Source: Aphrocallistes beatrix
Lineage: Eukaryota > Porifera > Hexactinellida > Sceptrulophora > Aphrocallistidae
Assembly (NCBI GenBank): GCA_963281255.1
Contig: OY725497.1
Location: 1,922,001 to 1,986,000, forward strand
Length of the DNA stretch: 64,000 nt
Direction: 5' to 3'
The notes below the pieces were generated by a model. It searched no databases and was not told the DNA's origin. It was given only the letters and a program-made list of their open reading frames with translations. The position numbers and the translations under genes are program-made. Below, one piece after another: positions 1 through 11,472 of the stretch (its first letter is position 1; every line of letters begins with the position of its first letter).

Positions 1-88
1 ATAACTATAAATTTTGTCTACAATCCGGTTGAAAAGTGGTCTTTTGACAAATTTTCATTTAGATCCAACACACTGATTTAAACTTGAC
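1..88 (-). other. Intron sequence of the PMT gene
   Basis: It begins with GTCAAG (minus strand) directly after the exon. No other feature is seen, and the intron leaves the window. Confidence 0.55.
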
Positions 89-578
89 CTGAATTAATCA
101 AATTTTCAATCACAAAAAATAGAAATGTTAACCAACCTAATGGTGGATGTAGATCAAAAAAATGCTTATTTTCTAGATAATTAAAAACAGCCTTACCAAA
201 ATGTACTTCATCAAAAATCACATTTCTAGGAATGCCCAACGAATAAAATCGAAGCAATAAACTGAATAACAGTATCATAAATGCGTTAATATCAGGGGAT
301 ACTAGAAAAGGACTCAAGAATTGGCACTTTTGTCTGAGGAAGCTCAAAGTATCACTGGGAAAATAATCAAAAATAGCAATTTTCTTCTTGATAATTGTTG
401 GATTGCTTCTGAATAATGAATTTTGAAAAAATGAATAAGGCTGAAAAAGAATGCCAACCAAATTTCCATTTGGACAATTTCTTTTTCTTACATCTTTTCG
501 AAGATTTAATGTGCGATGATATTTAAAAGGATTACAGAAACAAATTCGAGAAACGATGCATTGATCCAAACGAGACAT
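89..578 (-). CDS. Protein O-mannosyltransferase (PMT/POMT family), one exon, partial
   Basis: Family role: integral ER-membrane enzymes that transfer mannose from dolichyl-phosphate mannose to Ser/Thr of secretory proteins. The ATG at 576-578 opens a frame in which residues 97-112 form a hydrophobic segment ending in RFY. This is followed by FDEVHFGK (Asp123-Glu124, the catalytic acidic pair of the first luminal loop) and FFDLHPPLG (His144-Pro146). That order is the N-terminal PMT signature. The frame runs to a stop at 78, but CAG|GTCAAG puts a good splice donor at 89/88, phase 1, so the remaining exons lie left of the window. The roughly 95 residues before the membrane segment do not resemble the family and are longer than expected, so the true start may be an internal exon boundary. 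POMT1-like is more likely than POMT2-like, but I do not assign a symbol. Confidence 0.72.
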
Positions 579-962
579 TAAAAGAATAGATATTTGAGAA
601 CAACACTAAATTGAGTAAAAAGGAGAATTTGCATATATAGTCAAGTAAATATGAGAGGTATTTAAAAGTACCTAGCGTGTACCTAGCGCATGCGCTAGAA
701 AGTACTTACTTAGGTCATTTCATAGTACTAAGCCGCTATCTGTAGTCAAAAGTTAGTAGAATTATCCTATTTTTCGATTTGTCCATTGTATAGCTCAGGG
801 GATCAGCTTTCGATTTGCATACAGAATTACTGTGATAGGACAATTATTGTGGTTCCCACATCCGATTTAAGTACATCAGTTTAGGATACTGTCCTCAAAC
901 GTGATTTGTGAGTTTCCTAAGGCTGTATTTCATTTCTAAGCAAATTTAGAATAAGGCTGATC

Positions 963-1662
963 CATAGCCTACTATATATAAGGCCTAAGAGTAACTTAAC
1001 CAGGGATGCAGTAGAAGATGGATGAAGAAATACATGAGCTGCCTTAAATCATTAACAAAGCACAATAGAGCTTAGGAATGTATTACCAGCATATATAAAT
1101 ATGGTGTCAAAGCACCCATATCCGTTGCTAAAATTTAGATTAGCCATCAAATGATTGCGCAACAGGCTATATTTGGGTCAAATTTAGTGATTTTCAGAGG
1201 TCGTTTAAGGGCACTTCTAAGTGTTTTTATTATAAAGTTTTTCGCATAGAACTGAGAAGTGAATGTGTTAATACGAAAAATTTGGAATTTTTTCATGGAA
1301 TGTTCTTACATTCCAGTGTTGCTATGGAAACGTGTTTTGGTCAGTTAGGGCTACATCTTGAAAACAGCGATAGCTAGACATTCAAATATAATCCCATTTG
1401 ATAGCAAATAGGCGACTTCCTATTTAGCTATAATACAATTTCTGTGTCTAAATTCAATGGTTTACGAGATATTCGACAAATTACCAAATGTGACCAATAT
1501 GATAAATTGATAATAACTCGTAAATTATTGAATTAAGACATAGAAATTGTATTATAGCTTAATAGGAAGTAGCCTATTTGCTATCAAATGGGATTATATT
1601 TAAATGTCTAGCTATCGCTGTTTTTCCAGATATAGCCCCGAGGCCTTATTATAGTAGGCTAT
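963..1662. mobile_element. Non-autonomous P-like element (MITE), 700 bp
   Basis: The left end reads CATAGCCTACTATATATAAG and the right end is its inverse (TTATTATAGTAGGCTAT). Both sides are flanked by GGCTGATC, a perfect 8-bp target duplication (955-962 and 1663-1670). The termini match those of the THAP-transposase element at 51862-55348, and 8-bp duplications fit P elements, so that element family could have mobilised it. Inside, 1363-1465 and 1520-1622 form a long imperfect inverted repeat. No coding capacity. Confidence 0.72.
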
Positions 1663-1897
1663 GGCTGATCCTTCCATTAAATTCTACATATAAAAAACAA
1701 CATAAATATTGATTTTTTTGTAGCATTATGGGTTTAGGCTGGGAATAAATTGTTTATGAAATGGTATACTACCACTTTTGTCCCATTTTTAGGGGAGAAA
1801 ATTGGGAAAAAATCCACGTCAAGTTGCATAATTACTTTTTATCACAGGTTATTGTACTGAACACCTCTCGTTTACTTCATCACACATATGTTCTTAA

Positions 1898-3654
1898 GGT
1901 TGCCCTTTCCTATAATAGCTAACTTTTTCAACCGATTCATTTAATTTTTTCAGTGCAGATTTGAATCGGAGTTATCTGCAAAACTGCATCAATAATTGAA
2001 ATATTGAAACAGATAAAAATGTTTTTGAAAAGATTTGGGCATTTTACAAGAAAGAAATCGGACACAATATGCTTACAATCCTTTAGAAACTTTTCAAATT
2101 CATTCATAAATCGATGATCTAACTAATGAACAGACAGATTTTTGAAAATTGTTAAAAATTCACACCAAAACACTCGAGGAATTTATTTTTACTAATTTTG
2201 ACACTATTCTTTTCATAATTCTCTTTTTATTTGTATTATCAAAAATCTGTTATGTTCTACTCTTCGAGATCTATCAGAAACCGTTGAATTTTCGCCCCTA
2301 TGTTGAATTTACAAAAAGTTACCACCTTTATAATTGCTGAAAAAAAGTCTCAGAAAATAGGATTTAGAAAATATGTAGTATATATTTCTCAATTTCCATT
2401 AGTTTTAACTGCTTTGGAATACTAAATAACATGCAAATATCCTTATTCGACAACTTATAGCAGTAAAAACTTCAAAATATGGTATATCAAAATTTTTCTC
2501 CATCAAAAGTGTTAAAAACTGGTCATTGCTGACTGGCCACACAAAAATAACCACATTCGATAGTGCCAGCCGGAATCCGAGATCAATAACTTCTTTAAAC
2601 CTTGTCAGATCATCATTTCAATACTAAAATCGTGCTCAGCACTAAATTTCCAGCAATTTGATATATATATTGACCATTTGGAGAATTTTTGGATGTCCGT
2701 GAATAGCAACGGCATGGAATTTTTTAACATTCCTGGCCGTGCTAGTACCCCGCAGCCAAGAATTTCTCCAAATATGTCCAATATATACATCAAATTGCTG
2801 GAAATTTAGTGCCGAGCAAGAATTTAGCATTAAAATGATAATCTGACATGGTTTAAAGAAGTTATGGATATGAGACTTTCCGTTTCAAAAATTTGTCCCT
2901 TTTTTAGGCGACACCAGGTGGTACAAGTGGCTCTAAGCGGCATAATATTAGCTTTGAAATTCTAAAAATTGAAATTAATGTTTAGAACCCCTTTTGGGGT
3001 ATAATTGCAGTATCTTACACCCCCCACTTTTTGTACGATGGGCAAAATCGCTATATGCACCGTTATAGAACTCGTCGAAAGAAGCTTATAGAGCAAAAGA
3101 TTTCAAAAATCGGCCCACAAACAAAAAAGTTACGACAAATTTCCTATCTAAGCCAAATCCTATAGGGAAAATTGTATTAGTCACTCCAGTCAAATTGCAT
3201 TGGTTTATGCATTGCAAACTACCATAGTAATGCGCATACTAGATGTTGAGGTAAAAAACGCATCTAGTATAAACAATATAGAGGAATACGTAATTGAAGA
3301 AGTGCGATTAACCTCAACATCTAGTATGCGCATTACTATGGTAGTTTGCAATGCATAAACCAATGCAATTTGACTGGAGTGACTAATACTATTTTCCCTA
3401 TAGGATTTGGCTTAGATAGGAAATTTGTCGTAACTATTTTGTTTGTGGACCGATTTTTGAAATCTTTTGCTCTATAAGCTTCTTTCGACGAGTTCTATTA
3501 CGGTGCATATAGCGATTTTGCCCATCGTACAAAAAGTGGGGGGGGGGGGGTGTAAGATACTGCAATTGTACCCCTTTTGGGATCTAAAGATGATTAAAAA
3601 GGACTTCTGTCAAATTTTTGATAAAAAACAAAATGCCCATAGAAAAGGCCAACC
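1898..3654 (+). mobile_element. TTAA-flanked repeat family A, copy 1 (split by a foldback)
   Basis: Starts GGTTGCCCTTTCCTATAATA after TTAA (1894-1897) and ends AAAAGGCCAACC before TTAA (3655-3658). Other copies share its body: a CCGATTCATTTAATTTTTTC block, the CGAGATCTAT block, and a hairpin around 2690-2770 built on CCTGGCCGTTGCTAGG-type arms. The TTAA flanks suggest a piggyBac-like integration preference, but no transposase is present and the termini are not the usual piggyBac ones. It is interrupted at 3000-3570. Short frames inside are not genes. Confidence 0.6.
3000..3570. mobile_element. Foldback element with 250-bp arms
   Basis: Bases 3000-3252 are repeated in inverse at 3311-3570, leaving a loop of about 58 bases. 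Arms differ by a few substitutions and a poly-G expansion at 3538-3550. It sits inside family A at the point where other copies read straight through from CCCCTTT to GGATCTAAA. The flanking CCCCTTTTGGG is present on both sides, so the duplication is up to 11-12 bp, or TTTT if the GGGG/CCCC belongs to the arms. It has no coding frame. Confidence 0.7.
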
Positions 3655-3658
3655 TTAA

Positions 3659-5301
3659 GGTTGGCCTTTCCTATAATGGCTAACTTTTGACTTTTTCAAC
3701 CGATTCATTTAATTTTTTCAGTGCAGATTTGAATCGCAAAGTTATCTGCAAAACTGCATTAATAATCTAAAAATTCAACAGATAAAATTTTTTTTAAAAA
3801 TAATTAGTCAATTTACAAGGAAGAAATCGGACGCAATATGCTTACAAACCTTTATAAACTTTTCAAATTCATTCATAAATGGATGATCTAACTAATGAAC
3901 AGACCGATTTTTGAAATTTTTAAAATTGTTAAAAATTTACAACAAATCACCCGAGGAATTTATTTTAAGGAATTTTGACACTATTTCTTTCATAATTATC
4001 TTTTTATTCGTAATATCAAAAAAATCTGTCTGTTCATTATGTTCTACTCTTCGAGATCTATTAAAAACCGTTGAGTTTCACCCCTATGTTGAATTTACAA
4101 AAAGTTACCACCTTTATAATTGCTGAAAAAAAAGTCTCAGAAAATAGGATTTAGAAAATATGTAGTATATATTTCCCTCAATTTCCATTAGTTTTAACTG
4201 CTTTAGAATATTAAATAACATGTAAATATCCTTATTCGACAACTTATAGCACTACTTAACTTCAAAATATGGTGTATCAAAACTGGTCATTGTTGACTGG
4301 CCACCCAAAAATAACCACATTCGATAGTATTCGCCGGAATCCCAGATCAATAATTTCTTTGAACCATGTCAGATTATCATTTGAATTCTGAATCCGTGTC
4401 CGACATTGAATTTCCAGCATTTTGGTATATATATTGACCTAATTTGGAGAGTTTTTTGGTTGTTCGTGCCTAGCAACGGCCAGGATTTTTTTCACATTCC
4501 TGGCCGTTGCTAGGAACCCGCAGCCAAAAGATTCTCCAAATGTGTCCAATATATATATCAAATTGCTGGAAATTTAGTGCTGAGCACGAATTTAGATTTA
4601 AAATGATGATCTGACATGGTTCAACAAGTTATGGGATATGAGACATTTCGCTTCAAAAATGTGTGCTTTTTTAGGTCACAACTGGTGGTACAAGTGGCTC
4701 TAAGTGGCGAGATATTAGCATTGAAATTCTAAAAATCGAAATTAATGTTTAGAATCCCTTTAGGGATCTAAAATGATTAATCAAAGCACTAAAACTGATG
4801 GAAATTGTGGGATATATGTAAATATTTTCTAAATCCTATTTTCTGAGATTTTTTTAGCGATTATAAATGTGATAACTTTTTGCAAATTCAACATAGAAAC
4901 GAAAACTCAACGGTTTTTAATAGATCTCGTAGAGTAGAACATAATGAACAGACAGAATTTTGATATTACGAATAAATAGAGAATTATGAAAAAAATAGTG
5001 TCAAAATTGCTAAAAAGAAAATTCCTCCGGTATTTTAGTGTGAATTTTTAACAATTTTCAAAATTACAAAAATCTGTCTGTTCATTAGAAAGATCATCCA
5101 TTTATGAAAGAATTTGAAAAGTTTCTAAAGGGTTGTAAGCATATTGTGTCCGATTTCTTCGTTGTAAATTGACCAATTTTTTGAAAAAAAATTTATCTGT
5201 AGAATTTTTCCGATTATGATGCAGTTTTGCAGATAACTCTGAAAAAATTAAATGAATCGGTTAAAAAAGTCAAAAGTTAGCTATTATAGGAAAGGCCAAC
5301 C
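3659..5301 (+). mobile_element. TTAA-flanked repeat family A, copy 2 with long inverted arms
   Basis: Begins GGTTGGCCTTTCCTATAATG after TTAA (3655-3658, shared with copy 1) and ends with the inverse, CTATTATAGGAAAGGCCAACC, before TTAA (5302-5305). Roughly 3659-4270 and 4772-5301 are inverted copies of each other, so this copy is a large foldback. It contains the CCTGGCCGTTGCTAGG hairpin near 4460-4535. No coding sequence. Confidence 0.6.
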
Positions 5302-5595
5302 TTAATTATTTGATCTTAAATGATCCTAATGATCTTATTCCACGAATTCAAAAAAATATTACCAAATTCATTTTATGCTATTTTCAATGGGGAGATTCCA
5401 ATTTTTCAACAGTCACCTAAACCATGTATATAAATCGAACGTACCAATTACCATAATTGTTCTGTCATAACAATCCAAATTCAAATCGGAAGCTGATCCC
5501 CTGAGCTATACAATGGACAAATCGAAAAAAGTATATTTTCACTAACTTCTGAATACAGATCACGGCTCATTACTTATGAAATGACCTAAGTAGGG

Positions 5596-6687
5596 CATAA
5601 AATGGGACTAATAATTTAATTTATTAGTTTTATAAGTTTAGAATTTAATGAATATAGATACATATTGCCTTCCATCATTTATCCAAGCACATATATTTCC
5701 ATCCAAATGGCTTCACATTCTCACCTTATCTTCACAGAATTCTACGGAAAACATTCTATATTTCGAAGTATGTAACTACCTCACAACTTCTTGTCCAATT
5801 CCTAGCGTTCTGACCGTTTCCAGGGTGGTTGATATGTCACATACATTCTATTCTGCCAGTGGTGGTTTGAAGTTTCATTCGTTATATATCCTTATTGCAG
5901 ATAGAATTATTAAATTTGACACCATTTCAAAAATTCAAAACCACACTAAATGAACTACAATCGTTATGAACACTTCGAGGGCGAATGGTATGCCGACTGC
6001 ATTATATTGTGGCAGAATGGTTGCTAGTTAAGGTGACAGGCCCTCAAATTTTGAAAAAAAAATGCCAGATCCAAATATATTTTAATCTAGTTATTATTTC
6101 ATTCTAGGATGTCTAAATAATAAGATAATGAGATATTTTGTCAATCCAATGATTATTTTTGTACTTATAGTCGGTCAAATCTTGTCTTTTTCATTTATAA
6201 TATATTAATTCAAATTTTTAAAATTTTCAATCGGCGCACATCCGTACGATCACCCTAACTCAAAAAATATTCACATTTTAAGCACAAACATATTATAAAA
6301 AACACGTAAAATACTCTGATTAAGCAGCGAAGCCCGATTTTCAGATAAAAGGAAAGTTTTAAAACTGAATATTATTTTGCCTCCAAAATCCCTGAGTAAA
6401 TGGCTTGACAAAATATTTTTCAACATAAAAAAATATTAAAGTTAAAATTGAACAAAATAGCTTCGCTACTAGTTCCATCAATGGCTAATAATGATAGTTG
6501 AATAGTCAAATCAGCTTGATCCTAGTCAATAGTGTAGTAATGAGGAACGTCCCAACCACGGATATTGTATAGGATTTAGACTTTGAGTGACTATAACTTC
6601 ATATTTATTCATATTTCGAAACTCATATTATGCATTAATTCTTATACTAACTAGTACTATAAATAAACAGTATAACAATGGTTGAAT
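5596..6687. other. No supported gene
   Basis: AT-rich sequence with one 101-codon open frame (5648-5953, plus) that has an ATG but no recognisable domain. I found no repeat arms or splice-site context that would support it. Confidence 0.4.
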
Positions 6688-6887
6688 NNNNNNNNNNNNN
6701 NNNNNNNNNNNNNNNNNNNNNNNNNNNNNNNNNNNNNNNNNNNNNNNNNNNNNNNNNNNNNNNNNNNNNNNNNNNNNNNNNNNNNNNNNNNNNNNNNNNN
6801 NNNNNNNNNNNNNNNNNNNNNNNNNNNNNNNNNNNNNNNNNNNNNNNNNNNNNNNNNNNNNNNNNNNNNNNNNNNNNNNNNNNNNNN
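6688..6887. other. Assembly gap (200 N)
   Basis: Exactly 200 unknown bases. Frames reported across it are meaningless. The missing left end of the family B copy may lie in or before it. Confidence 0.99.
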
Positions 6888-8815
6888 ATAAAAGTAGAAC
6901 TATAGGAGATATTAAGTGTGGGCACGTATCCCCGTCTAGAAATAATTGCACATCCCAAACCATTTTTGATTCTCATTTCTAGTTTTTGAAATACAGTGAC
7001 TCAAAGTCTGTTTTTTTCGTTTGTCGCTAGCACATCTTAATGGTAGAAATCCGGCAACTCCAAAAAATATTTAGGACGTATCATGGAAACAAATGCTTGC
7101 AAAATCGAATCATAGATAGTCTATCATATTTGCCACCTCATAGGACCAAAAGAAAAGTATAATGACAAATACTGTAAATTTTATTGGTGTCTGAAAAGAA
7201 GTGCTAAAAAACAGTTTTTTTTGTAAATCAGGAATAAAATCACCAAGTTATAAGATATCGTGAATAAAGTGGTCCTACGTTCATCGCCTAATGATATGGA
7301 ACAACTCTTGAAATTTTCAAACCTCTGTCTCGAACCAATTTTGAAATTTTTTAAAGACGGTCAATTTTGAAATTTTAAATTCCCGAGATATAGAGATTTT
7401 AAGTTTAGATGTTAAGAACAATGTAAATGAATAAAATGAAAAAATGAACAAAATCATTCACAGGCATTTATTCACATTTATACGGATGATTTAGGTATAT
7501 TTGAACCAAATATTTACATAAAATAGCAAGAGTACCTGAAAAACTACAAATTTCCTTGAGGCCTCTAACCCCGAATATTTTGAGATATAATTGTGAATAA
7601 TAATTCATATTCCTAGCACTACGAAGTATAATCCATCAGTTTAGAATAAATAAACAGTTTCCAAAAAGTATATTAGGAAGTTAGAGCGAAAGTCTACGAC
7701 TTTTAGTCTCCAAGTTAGGATTTTCGAAAAATGCTACGTCATAATATGACAAAAAATCTAAAACTTACATTCCATAGGATGTAGTGCAATTATTATCAAT
7801 GAATCATATATGTACCCTCATAAAAAGTATATTAGGAAGTGAGAACTAATAATTTGGACTTATAATTACAGAGATAGAGAGATATCTCTTTTTGGACCCT
7901 AAATGGGTTTTTTTTACCGAATCTGGGAGGTCTAAGGACAGAACTTTCACAATATTTATCAAAAGTTCTCCAATTCTTCTTTACACATTTTTAACGACAA
8001 TTGTATTCATTATTTAGCATAATAGCCTTCGCCATTTTCTAATATATTTAACCTTTTATTTTAAGCATTGGGAGTTTTCTATTTATAGTAGTATCCCCAA
8101 ACTTGTATGGCTTCCCCATTGAAAATGGCTTAAACTGGAAATGACGCGACACGTTCATGTGGCAAACGTGAGTTAAAGCTCTTCATAGAATTTGTATTAC
8201 AATCAAGTCAATGATAAGTCGAGAAATATTCAATTTTTTGACAAAGGGATGTTTGAGGAACCAATATATTTTCGCATATATCCTTTCATTTAAGATTATA
8301 ATATATTATATATCTTCATTAGTTTTTAAGATATGACATCGGCCTCTTTCGGGACCATAGAGAGATATTATTCCCGAACTTTACGTATAATATGCGATAT
8401 ATCCCGAACAAATGGTCGGATCCGAACAAATTTTTTTAAAAACGATCAGAATTTTATTTCTGATCCAAAGATCGCTAAATATTTGATATCAAACAGGCGA
8501 TTTCCTGAGCATTTTATAAATGAACTTTGTGTTACATAATCTCCAAAGGGGACAAAACAATGTTAAGGTCCATATCAATAAAAATATATCAAATAAGTTA
8601 AAAACTAATTGGTGAATGCGCCAAAAACCTATATACAATAATTTTCCAGTTTTTTGTAACGCTAAACTTTAGGGGGTTGACTTATAAAAATCAAAATAAA
8701 TTCCGTCCAACTAGTACTGTAAAATGGTAGACCGCTCAGTTATACAATGTAATTAACAATAAAAAATTTTGACGTTTTTATTTACGCCATGCAAAGTTTT
8801 TCGAGGGCGGTATCC
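6888..8815 (+). mobile_element. TTAA-flanked repeat family B, copy 1 (left end missing)
   Basis: The right end reads TTTTTCGAGGGCGGTATCC followed by TTAA (8816-8819). The inverse of this end opens the copy at 63138. The 6895-7060 part matches 26534-26690 in the same orientation, and 8330-8440 matches the inverse of 63560-63690. Non-coding; the left end is lost in the gap. TTAA flanks again suggest TTAA-specific integration. Confidence 0.6.
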
Positions 8816-8839
8816 TTAATTAATTAAATGATCTTTCAG

Positions 8840-9420
8840 CAACTTCTACAGGAGGCGAAGTACCCCAATATACATTTTTGAATTCACTTGATCGTCCAAG
8901 TGAAAGTGGGCCTCGTCAGTTGATCAGAGATTCGTCAAAAATGTGCCAGACTCCTCAATCTTGTCAACCAGAACTTTTGCCATCTCCTTTCTCCTATCCT
9001 TATTAACTTCAGAAAGCTTCTGATGTGTTTGTATCCGGTGTAGGAACATGCCCAGATCTTCAGTCATCACTCTCACCATAGTAGACCTTGATATGGGCAA
9101 GGTTTGTGACCTTTTTCTGGTCGATAGTTTCGGTGACTGTTCAACCGACTCCCGAACCATCGCAATAACTTGGGACGTGCGGCGTCTCTTTCTTCCAGAA
9201 TAAGTTTCTCTTCTTATTAAGGTAATTAACAGTGCCGGAATATTGAAACTTATTCACCATCTTGAATATGTCTGACTTGGTTGGGGGTTGTTCTATCCCA
9301 AATCATGCAAAAAGTTCTGCTGCGTTTTTGCAAACGACTTTGTTTCTAAATATTTCTGAACACACCATACTCGCTCTTGAGTTGTTCACTGCCTTATTTT
9401 TGGCAATTCAGAGGTATTAG
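8840..9420 (-). pseudogene. Fragment of a Tc1/IS630-type transposase
   Basis: Minus-strand 9160-8924 encodes a helix-turn-helix-like stretch (ISRSTMVRVMTEDLG) followed by a basic linker (KLSEVNKDRRKEMAKVLVDK). After a stop at 8924-8926 the same region continues as STDEAHFHLDDQVN, where DEAHFHLD is the first catalytic aspartate motif of a family common in arthropod genomes. Later catalytic motifs are absent. It is a decayed, truncated element remnant; the exact superfamily branch is uncertain. Confidence 0.55.
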
Positions 9421-9517
9421 CTAAAATATCTTAAAATGTTATTGGGTTATAATCAAAACTGTGACCAAAAAGGTCCAAAACAGAAATGGGTTTCCATTTT
9501 TTTGAACCACCCTGTAA

Positions 9518-9690
9518 AATAAACACATTCCCAAAATAGGCTAGATTGAGTAACTCCAGGCGCGGACACAAAGTGTCCGCAAGCCGCGCAGCGCAAGCAA
9601 GCGAAACGCGATTGTAAATATATATATATACATATGTAATGCATTGATTGAAGAAACTGCCAGGCACAGAAAGCTGATGTTTGACCAGGC
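9518..9690 (+). repeat. Family C fragments, head-to-tail junction
   Basis: Bases 9518-9612 are the GC-rich 3' end of family C (hairpin GCGGACAC/GTGTCCGC, then GCGCAAGCAAGCGAAACGCG). A TA tract follows directly, then the 5'-side segment of a second copy (TTGAAGAAACTGCCAGGCACA). Predicted proteins here are repeat artefacts. Confidence 0.6.
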
Positions 9691-9892
9691 GACTAGTAGT
9701 ATGTGTAATATCAAAGTTTTGAATAATATATGATCAATAGTAGTATTCATTCAAATTATATTTATAATGAATGTGGTTAAATATTATAATATTTTCGATA
9801 TTAAATATTGTGGTTTGAGAAGTATTACCATCTTGTCTTTCATCCTTGGTCCTTATTTTCTGAGTTACTGTCAGGCCTTATATTAAGTAGGC
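9690..9892. repeat. Repeat segment ending in a solo P-like terminus
   Basis: Bases 9690-9790 match 28716-28810, including GTTTTGAATAATATATGATCA. Bases 9870-9892 (GGCCTTATATTAAGTAGGCTAT) match the inverted terminus of the P-like elements at 963 and 51862. A partner left end was not found nearby. Confidence 0.5.
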
Positions 9893-10199
9893 TATGATAG
9901 ATCATATAAATTAAGGACTTATCATGTCCGGACATTATCCCCCATACACTAAAAAAAGTTCTCCAAAAATGTTATAATATCCTCTTCGTAATGTTAAACT
10001 TAAATTTAATATCATAGTGATGTATATTATGAACATTATGGATTTAAAATTAATTATTTTGAAAATTTTATGAAGGATTTAGATTGTAAAACTGAAAAAA
10101 ATTTGCACTATAAAAGTGAACAATAACTCCATAAAAATATTTCGCTTACTTGAATTTGTGTACCTTTCTTAATATGTTTTATAGTTATTATATGATCCT

Positions 10200-10600
10200 T
10201 TTTAAAAGAAGGATCGGGATCGGGATCAGATCGAAACTTTTACTGATTTCGATCCGATGCTTTTTTTTTAATCCCCAATTTGGAGGTGAAAGTGTTGAAA
10301 TTTATGTTGAGTAAATATATATTTTTAAGGTGTTTTATGGTTTGAATACTAACTTAAGCACTAAGTACGCCCCAGGCTGCCGCAGACGGACATTGCACGC
10401 CGTCCATGCCATAAGGCATCTCCTTCCAGGAGCTGTACTAAAAATGATAGCCCTCTGACTATTATTGAAAGGATCTTTTTGGGGATCGTGATCGGATCGA
10501 AGATCCTTTTATAAAATTAGGATCGTGATCGCATCGAAGATACTTTAATAAGTTAGGATCGGGATCTGGATCTAGATCCTTTTTTGAGGATCGACTAATG
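10200..10600 (+). repeat. GATCGGATC-rich repeat, copy 1
   Basis: Iterated GGATCGGGATCG / GATCGAAGATCC motifs border a segment (10280-10350) that recurs inverted at 23360-23460. The function is unknown. Confidence 0.5.
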
Positions 10601-11472
10601 CTCTATATATAACAATGCACATATATTAGTTTTATTGATAAGATTTGATGCTTGACAGTTACTTGTATAATTTGTGGTAGTGAAATTGACGCTTCATAGA
10701 AAATGAAACAATTTTAATTTTCTAGTATGTACTGCTTAAGAAATAGTTATTAAATTATAAAAACCCAAATTAACAGAATTACAAATTTCAATCTTAATAT
10801 TCTTGACAGTTATGGCAAAACTAACGAAGTATTATTTCTTTATGATAGTTATACATTGATAATATTTATGGTGCTTGTCGGTTGTGGGAAATAGTCCGTT
10901 CGCCAACCGCTTACTCAGCTTGTGATAATATAGCACTTAAATATTACCAAAGCTAAAGGTACTTCGCCGTCTGTGGCATTTGTAGTAAATGTGGGACGCA
11001 TTTGGACAATCACGTCCTTAAATTTTGTTCTAGCGTTTTCAAATATCCCCAGAGCTCCGCAACCGCTAGAAACTATATGTAGAAAGAGTTGAAGCCCGAG
11101 GATATACGAATAATGTGACTGTTAACTTCGTTAAAGAAACATCTAGAAATAAAGGATGTTTCATGCTCTATTAAGCGGATTTGCCTAGGGGTCAATTCTA
11201 TTTATAGAATAGATCCCACACTTTTAGGGTTCCCCCCAAATGACTTAACCAAAAATGCGTTAGCAAAATCCCTAGTTCGAATCGGGTTAATAATCCTCCA
11301 ATTTGTCTGAATCATCCCTATGATTCGAACAATATACTAGCAATAACTACAGTTGGCTACGAAGGTAGTAGCGCTGCACTTAAGCAGTTGAGGTTGAAGC
11401 AGCAAGAGATTTGCAGAGGTTAGGTCATCTTTGTCTTTGATTTCCTGCAGATGTCAGTGAATATTATAGCAA

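Larger units (their letters stand above)
705..5595. repeat. Composite region bounded by inverted repeats
   Basis: About 170 bases at 705-885 reappear inverted at 5430-5595. Shared landmarks include TTAGGTCATTTCAT and a segment reading TATAGCTCAGGGGATCAGCTT. Between the arms lie a P-like MITE, two copies of family A and a foldback. The outer arms could be the termini of a large element that later collected insertions, or two independent copies in opposite orientation. The interior has no coding frame I recognise. Confidence 0.6.

Noticed and set aside
2149..4126. Small similar frames at 2149-2340 and 3911-4126
   Set aside because: They are the same stretch of repeat family A read in two copies, and copies elsewhere break the frame.
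5648..5953. 101-codon plus frame with an ATG
   Set aside because: No recognisable domain and no splice or promoter context; length is possible by chance.
6628..6976. Open frames of 69-111 codons on both strands
   Set aside because: They run through the 200-base N gap and contain only unknown residues in the middle.
9431..9750. Three overlapping minus frames with YIYIYNR and CAARLADTLC phrases
   Set aside because: These translate the TA tract and GC-rich end of family C.
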